Positions 43,364-55,988 are shown, counted from the first letter of the stretch. The stretch: 64,000 bases of DNA from Luteibaculum oceani (GCF_007995015.1 NZ_VORB01000003.1:62001-126000); one strand, 5' to 3'. A program made the numbers and translations. Notes: generated from the sequence alone by a model not told the origin.

Positions 43364-44257
43364 CTATTTTCTTATTTCTACTGAAAAGAAGAATAACTTG
43401 TAGAGATTCAGCATAAACAAAGAGGGATTATTGCGGGTTAGCAACTCTCTATTCCAATAACTCACCCTAAAAGTCGCCCATCCTAAAAATAGGCGCATAA
43501 GTTTCCATTTGCTGAGCAAAATATAGGCCTTACTCAATTTGGTATCCTTGAACTCAAGGTGACCCAAGCGAATAAACATAGCGAGATTTTCTCCGGCAGT
43601 TACTGCCTTATCTAAAAAGACTTCTCTCTTTTCAAGTCCTACATGCACCACGGGATTATCTATATGCTTAACAGGAATTTGTCCTTTTTTCAGCAAAACC
43701 CCAAATAGGGTGTCCTCGTGACCATAACCTACCAGCTCTTCTGGAAAATTTATTCTACCAAAAACGTGTTTTGGGATTAAAAAATTATTGGAATGGAAAC
43801 CAAAATACGGTCTTTTTGAGCGCTCTTCAACGGTCTTAGATTCCTTTTGCGTTCCATACTTCCAGTGCAAGTAATATTTAAATGTTGGAGGTTCTTTTTG
43901 GTAAATCCTTCCCCCACACACCACTCGATTTGCACTAATCTCCCCCAAATAATTGGAAATAAAATTCGAAGAAACTGGTATACCATCGGCGTCAATAAAG
44001 AGCAAAAATTCGCCATTGGCTTCCTCAACCATGGCGTTGCGAATCTTAGCTCTTCCCAGATTTTCAGAAAGCCTATTATGGCGAACATTTGGCAATCTGC
44101 CCAATGCTTCGATTTTATGCCCGTAAGCCCCTTTAGAAGCATCGTCCCAAAGCAATATTTCAACATCCAATCTATCCCGAACGATCTCATCCGATAGGGA
44201 TTTAACCAAATCGAGTGGATAGTAATTATAACACGGAATTAGAATGGATAAATTCAC
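43364..44257 (-). CDS. Family 2 glycosyltransferase
   Basis: 297 residues. N-terminal nucleotide-sugar fold: LSILIPCYNY, the first Asp pair in LLWDDAS, LSENLGRAKIRNAMVEE, and FIDADGIPV, whose DAD is the metal-binding DxD. An acceptor-side motif YGHEDTLFG contains the catalytic-base candidate ED. No signal peptide. Substrate unknown; neighbours suggest the cell envelope. It starts in the base directly after the ftsE stop, so the two are translationally linked. Confidence 0.87.
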   Translation of the reverse strand: MNLSILIPCYNYYPLDLVKSLSDEIVRDRLDVEILLWDDASKGAYGHKIEALGRLPNVRHNRLSENLGRAKIRNAMVEEANGEFLLFIDADGIPVSSNFISNYLGEISANRVVCGGRIYQKEPPTFKYYLHWKYGTQKESKTVEERSKRPYFGFHSNNFLIPKHVFGRINFPEELVGYGHEDTLFGVLLKKGQIPVKHIDNPVVHVGLEKREVFLDKAVTAGENLAMFIRLGHLEFKDTKLSKAYILLSKWKLMRLFLGWATFRVSYWNRELLTRNNPSLFMLNLYKLFFFSVEIRK

Positions 44258-44959
44258 TTAAATCTGTTCCATATTGCCTTCAACCAATTTTCCATCCTCG
44301 CATTTTATAATTCGAGAAGAAAATGAAAGCATGTTAGCATAATCGTGAGTAGCCATTAACACCGCCCTTCCTCTTTGCGCGATTTCGTGAAGCAACACAA
44401 GGATTTCTTGAGTGGTTTTTGGATCTAAATTCCCAGTAGGCTCGTCGGCAATTACAATCTCTGGGTCGTTAAGCAAAGCACGAGCTATAGAAACCCTTTG
44501 CTGCTCGCCTCCAGAGATTTCGTGTGGGAATTTATACCCCTTGTGCATTAGCCCCACCATATCCAAGACCTTACGGATTCTAACATCCATTTGCTGCTTA
44601 TTTTTCCAGCCCGTGGCCTTTAGCACAAACAACAGATTATCATTTACCGTGCGGTCCGAAAGCAATTGAAAATCCTGGAAAACGATTCCCAGTTTTCTGC
44701 GGAGAAATGGAATTTGTTTGGATTTCAGCTTGTTCAAATCAAAACCGGCAACCTCCCCTTTTCCTTTCCCAATGGGAATTTCACCATAAAGCACCTTTAA
44801 AAGGGAACTTTTTCCAGATCCCGTTTTTCCAATGAGATAAGTGAACTCCCCCTTTCGAAGCTCCAGATTTACATCGGAAAGTACCAGATGGTCTCTTTGA
44901 AGAATATTTACCCCTTCTAATTTGATTACAACTTCGTTATTTTCCTGAACTTCTTCCAT
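44258..44959 (-). CDS. ftsE: Cell-division ABC ATPase FtsE
   Basis: 233 residues. Walker A GKTGSGKSS, VFQDFQLLSDRTV, signature ISGGEQQRVSIARAL, Walker B VIADEPTGNLD, HDYANM. The length and the pattern are those of FtsE, which with FtsX activates septal peptidoglycan hydrolases. LolD is a close relative and possible but less likely. FtsX is not next to it, as is common in Bacteroidota. First gene of the row with the glycosyltransferase and murB. Confidence 0.82.
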   Translation of the reverse strand: MEEVQENNEVVIKLEGVNILQRDHLVLSDVNLELRKGEFTYLIGKTGSGKSSLLKVLYGEIPIGKGKGEVAGFDLNKLKSKQIPFLRRKLGIVFQDFQLLSDRTVNDNLLFVLKATGWKNKQQMDVRIRKVLDMVGLMHKGYKFPHEISGGEQQRVSIARALLNDPEIVIADEPTGNLDPKTTQEILVLLHEIAQRGRAVLMATHDYANMLSFSSRIIKCEDGKLVEGNMEQI

Positions 44960-45099
44960 GGGTTCTACTACACTCTAAAACTCCCGCTAAACTGAGAATA
45001 TTTTTAACATTTTCGCGTTGAAAATAAAAACTTTTCACGAGCAAGTTCTTGCGTTGTAGTTCGTTACTTTGATAATATTTCGTCATCCAACATTTTATC

Positions 45100-48000
45100 A
45101 TGCATAAATCGCTGACTTTCAGCCTGCTTATTCTTTTTTGCAGTCTAAATATTTCATTACTCGGACAAAAGAGCTTCGAGTATCAACCCGACCATGTTTT
45201 GTACAAGTCTGCAATGGACTTGTATTACAAAAAGAAATATGCCGCTGCACAAAAGCAATTCGAAAAGCTAATAGAAACGGAGGCGGATCCCAACAGTGAA
45301 ATTAGCGTTGCTGCATCCTACCACAGGGCAGCTTGTGCTCTTCAATTATTTAATCGCGATGCCGAATATTTACTGAAAGACTTTCTAAAAAAGCACCCGG
45401 ATAGCCGTTGGAACGAAAGCATTTATTATCAGCTAGGAACTTATAGCTACCGAAAAAAGGATCACGAAGATGTAGTAATGTGGCTAAAAAAAGTTAGCCC
45501 TCAAAAGCTTTCCGAAGCCGACCAGGAGGCTTATTACTTTAAACTTGGATTTAGCCAGTTTAATCTTGGGATGAAGGAAGACGCCCTACGCAGCTTCCTG
45601 AGAATTAAAGACAACAAGGGAGATTATTTCCTCCCTGCCAATTACTATTACGGTCATTTAAATTACGAACAAGGGCGTTATCAAAATGCATTGGAAAGCT
45701 TTGAGCGCATTAAGGATGACGAAAACTTTAAAGACCTTGTTAAATTCTACATTATCCATATTTATTACCAGCAAAAGAAATACGATGAGATGCTGGCCGA
45801 AGCTCTGCCTATTTTAGAAGAGGGGAAATCTGAAAAAGAAGGTGAAATCGCCCGAATGGCAGGAGAGGCTTATTATCACCGTCAAGAATTTAGCAAAGCA
45901 CTCCCCTATTTAGAACAACATTCTGAAGCAGGGTTGGGAAGATCTGCTGAAGACAATTACCAGCTAGCATATTGCTACTTTAAAACCGGACAGTATGAAA
46001 AGGCGGTTAAGTATTTCAATTACGTGAGTAGTTTGAATGACAGGATGGGACAGGTTGCCAATTATCAGCTGGCGGAATCCTACCTGAAATTAATAGACAA
46101 AAAAGCGGCTAGAGCGGCGTTTAGAGCAGCATCTAAAATGAGTTTTGATAAACAAATTAAGGAGGATGCACTTTTCAACTATGCAAAACTGGCCTACGAG
46201 TTAAGCTATAATCCATACAGTGAAGCGATTAATGCCTTTGAAGAATACCTAAACACCTACCCCAATTCTGAACGTGTTGATGAGGTAAATGAAATTCTAA
46301 TCTACGTATACTTAACTACCCGCAATTACGAAGCTGCGTTAAGTAGCATCGAAAAAATAGAAAAGAAAGATTTTAGGCTAAGATCTGCATATCAATATCT
46401 CGCTTACAACCGTGGGGTTGAGCTTTTTCTTGCTAAAGATTACCGCGAAGCTCTAGTAAGCTTTAAAAAAGTTGGGCAGTTTGATGTGGAGAAAAAACTT
46501 ATGACGGCCTCCCTGTTTTGGCAAGGAGAATGCTATTACAAAATGGCAGAATTCCCAAGGGCGGAGGCTGCCTACACCAAATTCCTAAAACAAGGAAATG
46601 TTTACGGAAGTGGCTACTATCACGAGGCGCAGTACAATTTGGGATATGTATACTACAAACAAGAAAACTTTGAGCAGGCTAAAAAGTACTTTCGAAATTT
46701 TGTAACTGGAAAAGCAGATATTTCTAAAGAGCTTAAAAGCGATGGTTTGATTAGAACTGGAGATTGCTTTTACGTGCAAAAAGATTATCAAACCGCAGCC
46801 GACTTCTACTCCCGTGCAAAACGACTTGGTGGACCCGATGAAGATTATGCAACCTATCAACTGGCTCTTTGCCAAGGATTTGAAGGAAACGAAAAAGCGA
46901 AAGTAAATACTCTAAAAGGATTTGCTGAGCGCTATTCCGAATCCGCATATGCGCCAAATGCTGTTTTCGAACTGGGTGATGCATACTTTAAGCAAGGCAA
47001 TAATGATAAAGCCCTTGAAACCTTTAACGCCCTGGTTACAGAATATCCCAACGGAGATTTAGCAAGAAAGTCTCTTCTAAAGAGCGGACTTATCCTGTAT
47101 CGAAGTAATAGAGTTGACGACGCACTTAACACCTTTAAAAGAGTTGCGGAATCCTACCCTAACTACCGCGATGCAAAAGAGGCAATTCAAAGAGCAGAAG
47201 ATATTTATGTTGAACTTGGCCGTGTTGAAGAATACAATGATTGGGTTCAGAATTTGTCATATGCCAACATTTCCACAGCTGCTTTGGATAGTGTTAATTA
47301 CCGTTCGGCTGAAAACTTTTACACCAAAGAGGATTGCGAAAATGCCATTGATGCTTTTGAGCGATACCTCAACAAATTTAAACCAGCCATCTTCGAAACC
47401 AATGCACACTTCTATATGGCAGAGTGCTACTACCGAAAGGAAAGCTACGATTTAGCCAAGGAGTATTATGAGAAAATTGTTTCTAAACCCGATAATAAGT
47501 TTACCGAACCATCTCTTATTACGGTGGCCTACTTAAACTTCCTCGATTCTAATTATACAAAGGCCCTTGAGGAGTATAACCGCCTAGAGGAAATTTCGAC
47601 GTTTAAAATAAACAGAATAGAAGCGAAAATTGGGCAAATGCGTTGTTACAAAATGCTCGATAAGGCACGCGAAACAATGGATTATGCTGATAAAGTTCTA
47701 TTCTATAGCGGAATTCCAGAAGACATAAGAGTAGAGGCTCTTTTAACCAAAGCGAAAGCGGAAAAAAGACTGGGTAGAATAGAAGATGCCTACAACACCT
47801 TTGATTCGCTGGCTACTTCTACAAAAACAATTGAAGGAGCAGAAGCCAGATACGAAATGGCATTGATAGAGTTTGAAAGGGAAAACTATACCAACGCAGA
47901 GGATATGATTTTTGAATCAACCAATATTAAACCCACATACGACGACTGGTTGGCAAAATCGTTTATTCTACTTTCTGATGTTTACGTTAAAACCGACAAC

Positions 48001-48267
48001 CTTTTCCAAGCAAAGGCTACCCTTCAAAGTATTATTGACTTTCACGAAGGAGATGATTTGGTAAATCTGGCTAAGCAAAAAATGGAAGACATTCTTGCCT
48101 TAGAAGCCAAGCAGAACGAGGGGGATAAAAAGCCAACCGAAATTCAGTTTAATAAGGGTGACGAGCAATACGAGAAGCTTTACGACACCGAGACCGAATC
48201 GGATACCCTTAATGCACCAATTACACAACCTATTGACAGCTTAAACAGCACCCCAAAAACCAATTAA
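45100..48267 (+). CDS. Exported large TPR protein
   Basis: 1055 residues. Signal peptide to about residue 22 (NISLLGQ). More than 20 helix pairs of TPR type, for example ALYKSAMDLYYKKKYAAAQKQF-like units, ADQEAYYFKLGFSQFNLGMKE and DNYQLAYCYFKTGQYEKAVKYF. A Thr/Pro/Asp-rich tail (about 45 residues) ends the protein. It is predicted to be periplasmic or outer-membrane associated and to bind other proteins. One base separates it from the barrel gene, and gyrB follows. I recall that this trio is conserved in many Flavobacteriia, but that was not checked. Confidence 0.78.
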   Translation: MHKSLTFSLLILFCSLNISLLGQKSFEYQPDHVLYKSAMDLYYKKKYAAAQKQFEKLIETEADPNSEISVAASYHRAACALQLFNRDAEYLLKDFLKKHPDSRWNESIYYQLGTYSYRKKDHEDVVMWLKKVSPQKLSEADQEAYYFKLGFSQFNLGMKEDALRSFLRIKDNKGDYFLPANYYYGHLNYEQGRYQNALESFERIKDDENFKDLVKFYIIHIYYQQKKYDEMLAEALPILEEGKSEKEGEIARMAGEAYYHRQEFSKALPYLEQHSEAGLGRSAEDNYQLAYCYFKTGQYEKAVKYFNYVSSLNDRMGQVANYQLAESYLKLIDKKAARAAFRAASKMSFDKQIKEDALFNYAKLAYELSYNPYSEAINAFEEYLNTYPNSERVDEVNEILIYVYLTTRNYEAALSSIEKIEKKDFRLRSAYQYLAYNRGVELFLAKDYREALVSFKKVGQFDVEKKLMTASLFWQGECYYKMAEFPRAEAAYTKFLKQGNVYGSGYYHEAQYNLGYVYYKQENFEQAKKYFRNFVTGKADISKELKSDGLIRTGDCFYVQKDYQTAADFYSRAKRLGGPDEDYATYQLALCQGFEGNEKAKVNTLKGFAERYSESAYAPNAVFELGDAYFKQGNNDKALETFNALVTEYPNGDLARKSLLKSGLILYRSNRVDDALNTFKRVAESYPNYRDAKEAIQRAEDIYVELGRVEEYNDWVQNLSYANISTAALDSVNYRSAENFYTKEDCENAIDAFERYLNKFKPAIFETNAHFYMAECYYRKESYDLAKEYYEKIVSKPDNKFTEPSLITVAYLNFLDSNYTKALEEYNRLEEISTFKINRIEAKIGQMRCYKMLDKARETMDYADKVLFYSGIPEDIRVEALLTKAKAEKRLGRIEDAYNTFDSLATSTKTIEGAEARYEMALIEFERENYTNAEDMIFESTNIKPTYDDWLAKSFILLSDVYVKTDNLFQAKATLQSIIDFHEGDDLVNLAKQKMEDILALEAKQNEGDKKPTEIQFNKGDEQYEKLYDTETESDTLNAPITQPIDSLNSTPKTN

Positions 48268-48268
48268 A

Positions 48269-49963
48269 ATGAAAAAGTTAGCTGCACTTACTATAGCCTT
48301 TACAGGTCTTAATATTTGGGTTATGGGGCAAGGAGAAACTCCCAACCTAAACCAAGAAATTGTTACCGTTGGAGAACGCGAGCTTAAGCTAAAAGACGCA
48401 TTTAAAGCCAATTTTTATCCAAAGGAAATAGACACCATTATTACCAAGGATAACATACAGTATATCACCCTCCCTAGCTATTACCAAACCAAGTTTAGTC
48501 CCGATACCATTGCTCCTGCTAGATTAAAAGTAGTTGAACCCCTTAGCAAGTTATATCCGGGCTACGTTAAACTTGGGATAGGAAATTACCTTATGCCTAT
48601 TGGCGAGTTTTATTACGGATCTACCCGGAATAGAAAGGGGATGAACGCCATACACCTTAAGCATTTTTCGTCGGCAGGGAACGATAATGATGTAAAACGA
48701 TTTGGTGCTGCGTTTTCAGATAATGAGCTTAACTTTTGGAGCAAAAGATTTTTAAAAAACAGCGCATTTTCCGCACATGTTTTTGGAGACAGAAAAGTTC
48801 GACAGTACAATAACTTATTACCTGGAATAGGAGACGCATACAACAAACCCATCTCTGTTTTATTAGAGGAGGAGCAAAAAATCGAAATGATACATGCTGG
48901 AGCCTCTGTTAACCTTCAATCGTACAATAAAAAGAAGGATGCAATTAATCACAGAGAAAGTTTGGCATTTTCCTATTTAATGACCAATCAGTCCGTTCAG
49001 GAAATCTCTGGAAAACTAGATGGCACCCTAGAGAAATACTACAATAGCGAATTGTATAGCGTTGATTTTAGCTTGGATCAGAACATGTACAACCACAAAG
49101 ACAGCGCATACAAACAAAACAATACACTCATTGGCCTAACACCACACATATCCACCAAAACAGAAAAAGTTAAGGTAGATTTAGGCTTGCGCATTTTTAG
49201 CCTACTGCAAAATGGAGTGAATTACTTCTATTTTTTCCCTAATGCAAGCTTCGAATATACCGGGGCGGATGAATTTATCATTCCCTACGTTGGCTTAAAC
49301 GGAAATGCCGAACTAAACGATTACCAAAGGCTATTTGAAATCAACCCCTACTTCGCCCCTATATCTGAGATAAACCTTTACCGCGAGCATTTAAATCTAT
49401 TTGTCGGGTTTAGAGGAAAAATTTCAGACAAGTCTTCGTATAACTTAAAAGTATCTCGGAAAGACTTGAAAAACGCTCCCATTTATAGAGCCTTACTCAA
49501 TACAAATGATGCAGATAATAGGGCTTTATTCAATTTGGATTACCGAAATTACAGCATGTTTTCAGCCTTGGCAGAATACAGCCTAGAGCTAGCCCCCGAG
49601 TTTAGATCTACCTTAAAAGTTGGATACAACTCATACAGCATGGATAATTTCCTAAACCTGCCCGAGTTATATGCCCGATTAAATGCTCAATACAACCTAG
49701 GAGATAAGTTTTTAACCAACCTCTCCTTAATGTATGTACACGAGCGTGTAGATGCCGAAGTTTTGGATGCATCCACCCAAACTATTGCACAAAACAATCT
49801 GGGGTCATACGTGGATCTAAGCATTGGATTTGAGTACCGTTACACTAGGCGATTGGCAGCATTTTTAAATTTTGCTAACATCACTGGACAGCGCTATGCC
49901 ATTTACTCGAATTATTCGGTATTGGGATTCAATGTTTTAGGAGGATTGAATTACTCCTTCTAA
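48269..49963 (+). CDS. Outer-membrane beta-barrel protein (TonB-receptor-like annotation, no plug)
   Basis: 564 residues. Signal peptide (to about residue 20, VMGQ). The body has regular amphipathic strands from about residue 100 onward, such as AEYSLELAPEFRSTLKVGYNS and FLNFANITG, and ends in NYSF, a C-terminal Phe as in outer-membrane barrels. The plug and TonB box are not visible; only about 100 residues precede the barrel. The gene is in the same operon as the TPR protein (one-base gap), so the two may form a complex. Function unknown. Confidence 0.75.
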   Translation: MKKLAALTIAFTGLNIWVMGQGETPNLNQEIVTVGERELKLKDAFKANFYPKEIDTIITKDNIQYITLPSYYQTKFSPDTIAPARLKVVEPLSKLYPGYVKLGIGNYLMPIGEFYYGSTRNRKGMNAIHLKHFSSAGNDNDVKRFGAAFSDNELNFWSKRFLKNSAFSAHVFGDRKVRQYNNLLPGIGDAYNKPISVLLEEEQKIEMIHAGASVNLQSYNKKKDAINHRESLAFSYLMTNQSVQEISGKLDGTLEKYYNSELYSVDFSLDQNMYNHKDSAYKQNNTLIGLTPHISTKTEKVKVDLGLRIFSLLQNGVNYFYFFPNASFEYTGADEFIIPYVGLNGNAELNDYQRLFEINPYFAPISEINLYREHLNLFVGFRGKISDKSSYNLKVSRKDLKNAPIYRALLNTNDADNRALFNLDYRNYSMFSALAEYSLELAPEFRSTLKVGYNSYSMDNFLNLPELYARLNAQYNLGDKFLTNLSLMYVHERVDAEVLDASTQTIAQNNLGSYVDLSIGFEYRYTRRLAAFLNFANITGQRYAIYSNYSVLGFNVLGGLNYSF

Positions 49964-50031
49964 AAAGCAGCAACATGTTGATAACTAAAGGCTTTTCGAA
50001 CAATTTTCACTCCCTTAAAAGCCTTATTTAA

Positions 50032-52011
<1,980 letters not shown>

Positions 52012-52033
52012 ATCAAAGTTCGCAACTCATATT

Positions 52034-52064
52034 CTAAGCCTCTCGATATCGGGAGGCTTTTTTT
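52034..52064 (+). terminator. Terminator of gyrB
   Basis: AGCCTC, inner TCGATATCG-type loop, GAGGCT and a run of T, 23 bases after the stop. Confidence 0.85.
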
Positions 52065-52122
52065 ATGCCCAAATAAACGATTTGATCAACGGATTTAGCT
52101 TCGATTATCCTAAATTCAGAGG

Positions 52123-52968
52123 GTGTTAAAATTTGGAATTACCTTCATATTGCTATCGCTCTATATTGGTTTAAAAGGCCAGCATATCACCATTAACGAA
52201 GGGATACAAAAAATATCAAATACCGCACTTTACTACGAATACAGATTTCACCAGCCAACAACAAATCAGCCCACTATTGTTTTTGAGGCGGGCGCTCGGA
52301 ATAGCTCAGGTTACTGGAATGGAATTATAGATTCGGTTTCTCATTTTGCCAACACCCTGCGATACGACAGGGCTGGATTGGGACGAAGTGTTGGCTCAAC
52401 AGACAGTATAAGGTCCAGCACTCAGATTGCATTGGAACTTAAAGCATTGTTAGATTCACTTGAAATATTTTCTCCGCTTATCCTGGTTTGCCACTCTGCA
52501 GGAGGTTTTTATGGTCGCACCTTTGCCAGTGAATTCAAAGACCGAGTTAGGGCCCTAGTTCTAATCGAATCTTCCTGCGATATTTGGGAAGACATGTTAA
52601 GCGCATCCTTAACCAAAAACCAGAAAAATGAACGATTCAGGGCTCAGAATAATCAGCGCGCCAACTTCCCCATTTTTCAGAGGCTTGAATATGAAGCAGC
52701 ACCAGTAACCAGATCTATACTAAGTCAACAATCTGAGCTTCAAATACCCGTGTACATTATCCACGGAAACCAACATAATTGGCCATCGGGTTATCCCTCT
52801 ACTGAATTAGAAGATAAATGGAAGGTCTGCCAAGAAAAATTGTTATACCTCTCTGAGCAAAGCTCCTTGCAGGTAGTAAATGGAGCTGGCCACCACATAT
52901 TTTCGGAATTTGATTTGGCCAATTGCTTAAAGTCTAAATTTTCAAATAACCGAATCAGAGAAAAATAA
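52123..52968 (+). CDS. Exported alpha/beta hydrolase
   Basis: 281 residues with a GTG start that yields a signal peptide (hydrophobic ITFILLSLYIGL, cut near residue 19); the first ATG is far inside. Nucleophile elbow VCHSAGGFYG (a variant of GxSxG, with Ser in HSAGG), acid candidate in LVLIESSCDIW and His in GAGHHIFSE, so the triad is complete. Probable esterase or lipase-like enzyme in the periplasm; substrate unknown. No clear promoter before it. Confidence 0.78.
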   Translation: MLKFGITFILLSLYIGLKGQHITINEGIQKISNTALYYEYRFHQPTTNQPTIVFEAGARNSSGYWNGIIDSVSHFANTLRYDRAGLGRSVGSTDSIRSSTQIALELKALLDSLEIFSPLILVCHSAGGFYGRTFASEFKDRVRALVLIESSCDIWEDMLSASLTKNQKNERFRAQNNQRANFPIFQRLEYEAAPVTRSILSQQSELQIPVYIIHGNQHNWPSGYPSTELEDKWKVCQEKLLYLSEQSSLQVVNGAGHHIFSEFDLANCLKSKFSNNRIREK

Positions 52969-53024
52969 TGGAAATTAGATAAGCCATAAATCGATATACT
53001 TGACGCCACAATTACTCATCAATT

Positions 53025-54581
53025 TTGACCCCATTAAACATATTCTCACGCATCGATATTAAGTTCTGGGAAAAATACTTTTTCATAGGGCTTTCTTTGT
53101 TTCATCTATATCCAATTTTGGTCAACCAGTATTTTCTAACTGTTGACGGTCCCGCCCATGTCTACAATGCTACTTTAATGCGTGAACTGCTGTCAAGCAA
53201 CACCTTTATCCATGAATATTTTAAACTGGATTTACTCCTGCCTACAAACGGATTAGGCCATACATTTTTACTGGTATTAGGATCTATCTTCCCTCCTATT
53301 TTCGCAGAGAAGATTCTTCAAACAATCTATATATTTTTCTTACCGTATGCTTTCAGATTTCTGATAAACCAATCGTCCAAAAAGCCTAACCTTCTTTCTT
53401 ACTATCTAATTTTCCCTTTTACGTACTCATTTCTATTTCTCTACGGTTTTTACAATTTCCATTTAGCCCTGGTGATTATGCTATTTACGGTGGGTATTTG
53501 GTTAATAGCCATAAATGAAGGTACCATCAAAACGAAAAAGATTATTGTTTTAAGCCTGCTGGCAACCTTGGTATGCTATGCACACATTTTTGTCTTCGCC
53601 ATTTTAGGTCTAATACTTGGGGTAACATGGATAAATGCGGTATTGAAAAATGAAGGATCCAAAGAATATATTTTTCAAACGATTAGTCCCCTGCTTGCTA
53701 TCGTTTTTCCTGGGATCCTACTTGGTGCCGTATTCATTTTTAACCAAACATCCATTATTGGGAGTTCGGAGAGCAGTTGGTCCATTATTGATACTTGGAA
53801 ATCTCTCAAAAGTATTGAGCCTGCACGAGCCATCCTATACGGAAAAGAAGGAATATTCACTCAATGGATATTCTGGATATTAAGTGTTGCGGTATTAACC
53901 CAATTTGTAAGTTGGTTTAAAAAGGAAAAGGGTAAAACAAATGTCCAATGGGCATTAATAAGTCTAATACTAATAGGATTTGTATTCTATTTCCCAAAGG
54001 ATCCTACATTTATTCAATCTAGGCTTATCTTGTTTTTCTTCCTATCCACAATTTTATGGATTAGCACAGCTCCACTGCCCAAACTAATATCCATTCCCTC
54101 CTTCATTGTAATTAGCTACGTGAGCATTGCACTTTTAAATATTTACGCCACATCCTCTGAGAAAAGCAGTCAATTAGTTGCACAAATCCAGGACGTATCA
54201 GAGGTCATAAAGCCCAAATCAGTTGTTCTACCAATAAACTTTAACGGTCAATGGAGGAATGCCCATATCTCTAATTATTTAGGAGCTTCAAAACCAATAG
54301 TAGTACTAGAAAACTATGAGGCCGCTACAGGCTATTTTCCAATTTCGTGGAGAGATGGAGTGTTATCAGAAGAGGTAATCGCACTCGTTGAAACAAAAAC
54401 CATTGAAGAAATTGAATGGAACAGGATCCCAGAAAGGATTGATTACCTTTTTATTTTAATACCCGACAATGCAGATATTGTTGGGATAAAAGCTTTGGTT
54501 AAATCCCAACTGAAATCGTTTAAAGTTCTAGCAACAAGCGAGCAACAGGACTTTTTACTTATCGAAAGATTCTATAATTAA
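53025..54581 (+). CDS. Multi-pass membrane protein, possibly GT-C-like glycosyltransferase
   Basis: 518 residues with about ten to eleven membrane helices. The loop DGPAHVYNATLMRELL after the first helix resembles the acidic motif at the same place in lipid-sugar-dependent (GT-C) glycosyltransferases. Start is a TTG near 53025; no in-frame ATG exists before the first helix. The last 120 residues are soluble and contain no known motif. Assignment as a glycosyltransferase is tentative. Confidence 0.55.
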   Translation: MTPLNIFSRIDIKFWEKYFFIGLSLFHLYPILVNQYFLTVDGPAHVYNATLMRELLSSNTFIHEYFKLDLLLPTNGLGHTFLLVLGSIFPPIFAEKILQTIYIFFLPYAFRFLINQSSKKPNLLSYYLIFPFTYSFLFLYGFYNFHLALVIMLFTVGIWLIAINEGTIKTKKIIVLSLLATLVCYAHIFVFAILGLILGVTWINAVLKNEGSKEYIFQTISPLLAIVFPGILLGAVFIFNQTSIIGSSESSWSIIDTWKSLKSIEPARAILYGKEGIFTQWIFWILSVAVLTQFVSWFKKEKGKTNVQWALISLILIGFVFYFPKDPTFIQSRLILFFFLSTILWISTAPLPKLISIPSFIVISYVSIALLNIYATSSEKSSQLVAQIQDVSEVIKPKSVVLPINFNGQWRNAHISNYLGASKPIVVLENYEAATGYFPISWRDGVLSEEVIALVETKTIEEIEWNRIPERIDYLFILIPDNADIVGIKALVKSQLKSFKVLATSEQQDFLLIERFYN

Positions 54582-54656
54582 AAAAGGAATTGTTTAATTT
54601 AACCTAGCTCCGCCTTATTTTTCGCGACAATTATTACTGTTGTTAAAGTAATCCCT

Positions 54657-55745
54657 ATGAAAGACATAATAGAAATTGAGATACTCACAAAGACTGTTGA
54701 TGACCTACCCATTGGAGTGGGGATCTTTCATATTGATGATCTTAACAACAATAAGAGTATTCGGTACATTTTTATGAATAAAGTACTCCTTTATGAAATG
54801 CGTAAAACGCAGGAGGAAGTATTTGGAAATAAAATTATTGAAGTAGCGCCCGAAGCATACGAACATGAAGGTGGAATATTTGTGATAGAAACTTACATGA
54901 AAATTGCCCGGGAAGGAGGATCTGTAAACCTTGGTCTTGTAGAGTATTCTAACCACATGGTAGCTGGGACATATGAATGTTCAGTACACCATATTAAGGA
55001 CAACTATGTGTACGTTATGCTCCGCAACGTAACCGACTTAGAGAAAACCAAAAATGATCTTGAGAAGAAAAATGCAGAGTTAAGCCAGTTTACCCATATG
55101 GTAGCTCACGACTTGAAGGCACCCCTCCAGGGAATTTATGCCTCAGTAAATATCATTGAGGACTTCTATAAGGAGGAGTTATCCCCCGAATTATTGGATT
55201 TATATAAAATAATGAGTGATAAGGCCAAAAGAATGGACCTGCTTATCACAAACATTTTAAAGTACTGTAACGCAGCGCAAAAGGATGTTAATGTTGAAAG
55301 TTTTACTACCACAGATCTTCTCGATGATATTTTAGATCTGTTAAATATCCCAGACAATATTGAAATTAAGACACCTGTTGAAAGCTTTGGCATCCAGGGA
55401 CCTTACACCAAATTACATCAAGTATTAACCAACCTGATTGGTAATGCAATAAAGTACCACCATAAGTCGGGTGGAGAAGTAAGCATTAAGATAAATATGG
55501 ATGGTGAGAACCACCTTAAATTTAAGGTAATAGACAATGGCCCAGGGATACCCGAGGAGGATCAAGAGAAAGTTTTCAAATTCCTAGAAACCTTGCAGTC
55601 TACTAACCCCGAAAGTACCGGAATAGGACTTTCTATTGTAAAAAAGCTAGTTGAAGATGTTGGAGGAAGCATAGGGCTAGATTCTAAGCCTGGTAGAGGA
55701 AGTGATTTTTGGTTCACATGGCCTTTAGACTGCACAAAACCTTAA
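54657..55745 (+). CDS. Soluble PAS-domain sensor histidine kinase
   Basis: 362 residues, no membrane helix or signal peptide. A PAS-like domain occupies about 15-128 (GVGIFHIDD start, YVMLRNVTD end), then a dimerization helix with the phosphorylated His in MVAHDLKAPLQG (His151), and an ATPase domain with N-box NLIGNAIKY, G1 DNGPGIPEED, G2 STGIGLSIVKKLVEDVGG. All functional residues are there. No response regulator gene is adjacent, so the partner is unknown. Confidence 0.9.
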   Translation: MKDIIEIEILTKTVDDLPIGVGIFHIDDLNNNKSIRYIFMNKVLLYEMRKTQEEVFGNKIIEVAPEAYEHEGGIFVIETYMKIAREGGSVNLGLVEYSNHMVAGTYECSVHHIKDNYVYVMLRNVTDLEKTKNDLEKKNAELSQFTHMVAHDLKAPLQGIYASVNIIEDFYKEELSPELLDLYKIMSDKAKRMDLLITNILKYCNAAQKDVNVESFTTTDLLDDILDLLNIPDNIEIKTPVESFGIQGPYTKLHQVLTNLIGNAIKYHHKSGGEVSIKINMDGENHLKFKVIDNGPGIPEEDQEKVFKFLETLQSTNPESTGIGLSIVKKLVEDVGGSIGLDSKPGRGSDFWFTWPLDCTKP

Positions 55746-55988
55746 TGATGCATTTAGGTGAAACCCTAAACTAAATTTTTATCTACAAGCAAACCACACC
55801 CGTAAATCATTAAACTACAGCTACTTACAACCTGCCCCACAGCCATATTTGAGCAGCCCAATATATTTTGGGATAACATTTCTCCTACTAATTGTTAATC
55901 ATAGCTTAATTTAGCGCTTTCATTTTCGAAACACTCGGAATTTCTTTTCATTAATGAGATTACCGTTCGAATAAAGCATCCACCAGAA

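Noticed and set aside
55746-55988. Possible gene in the 243-base gap before the methyltransferase-like gene
   Set aside because: AT-rich sequence with frequent stops in all frames; no promoter or structured element that I could support.
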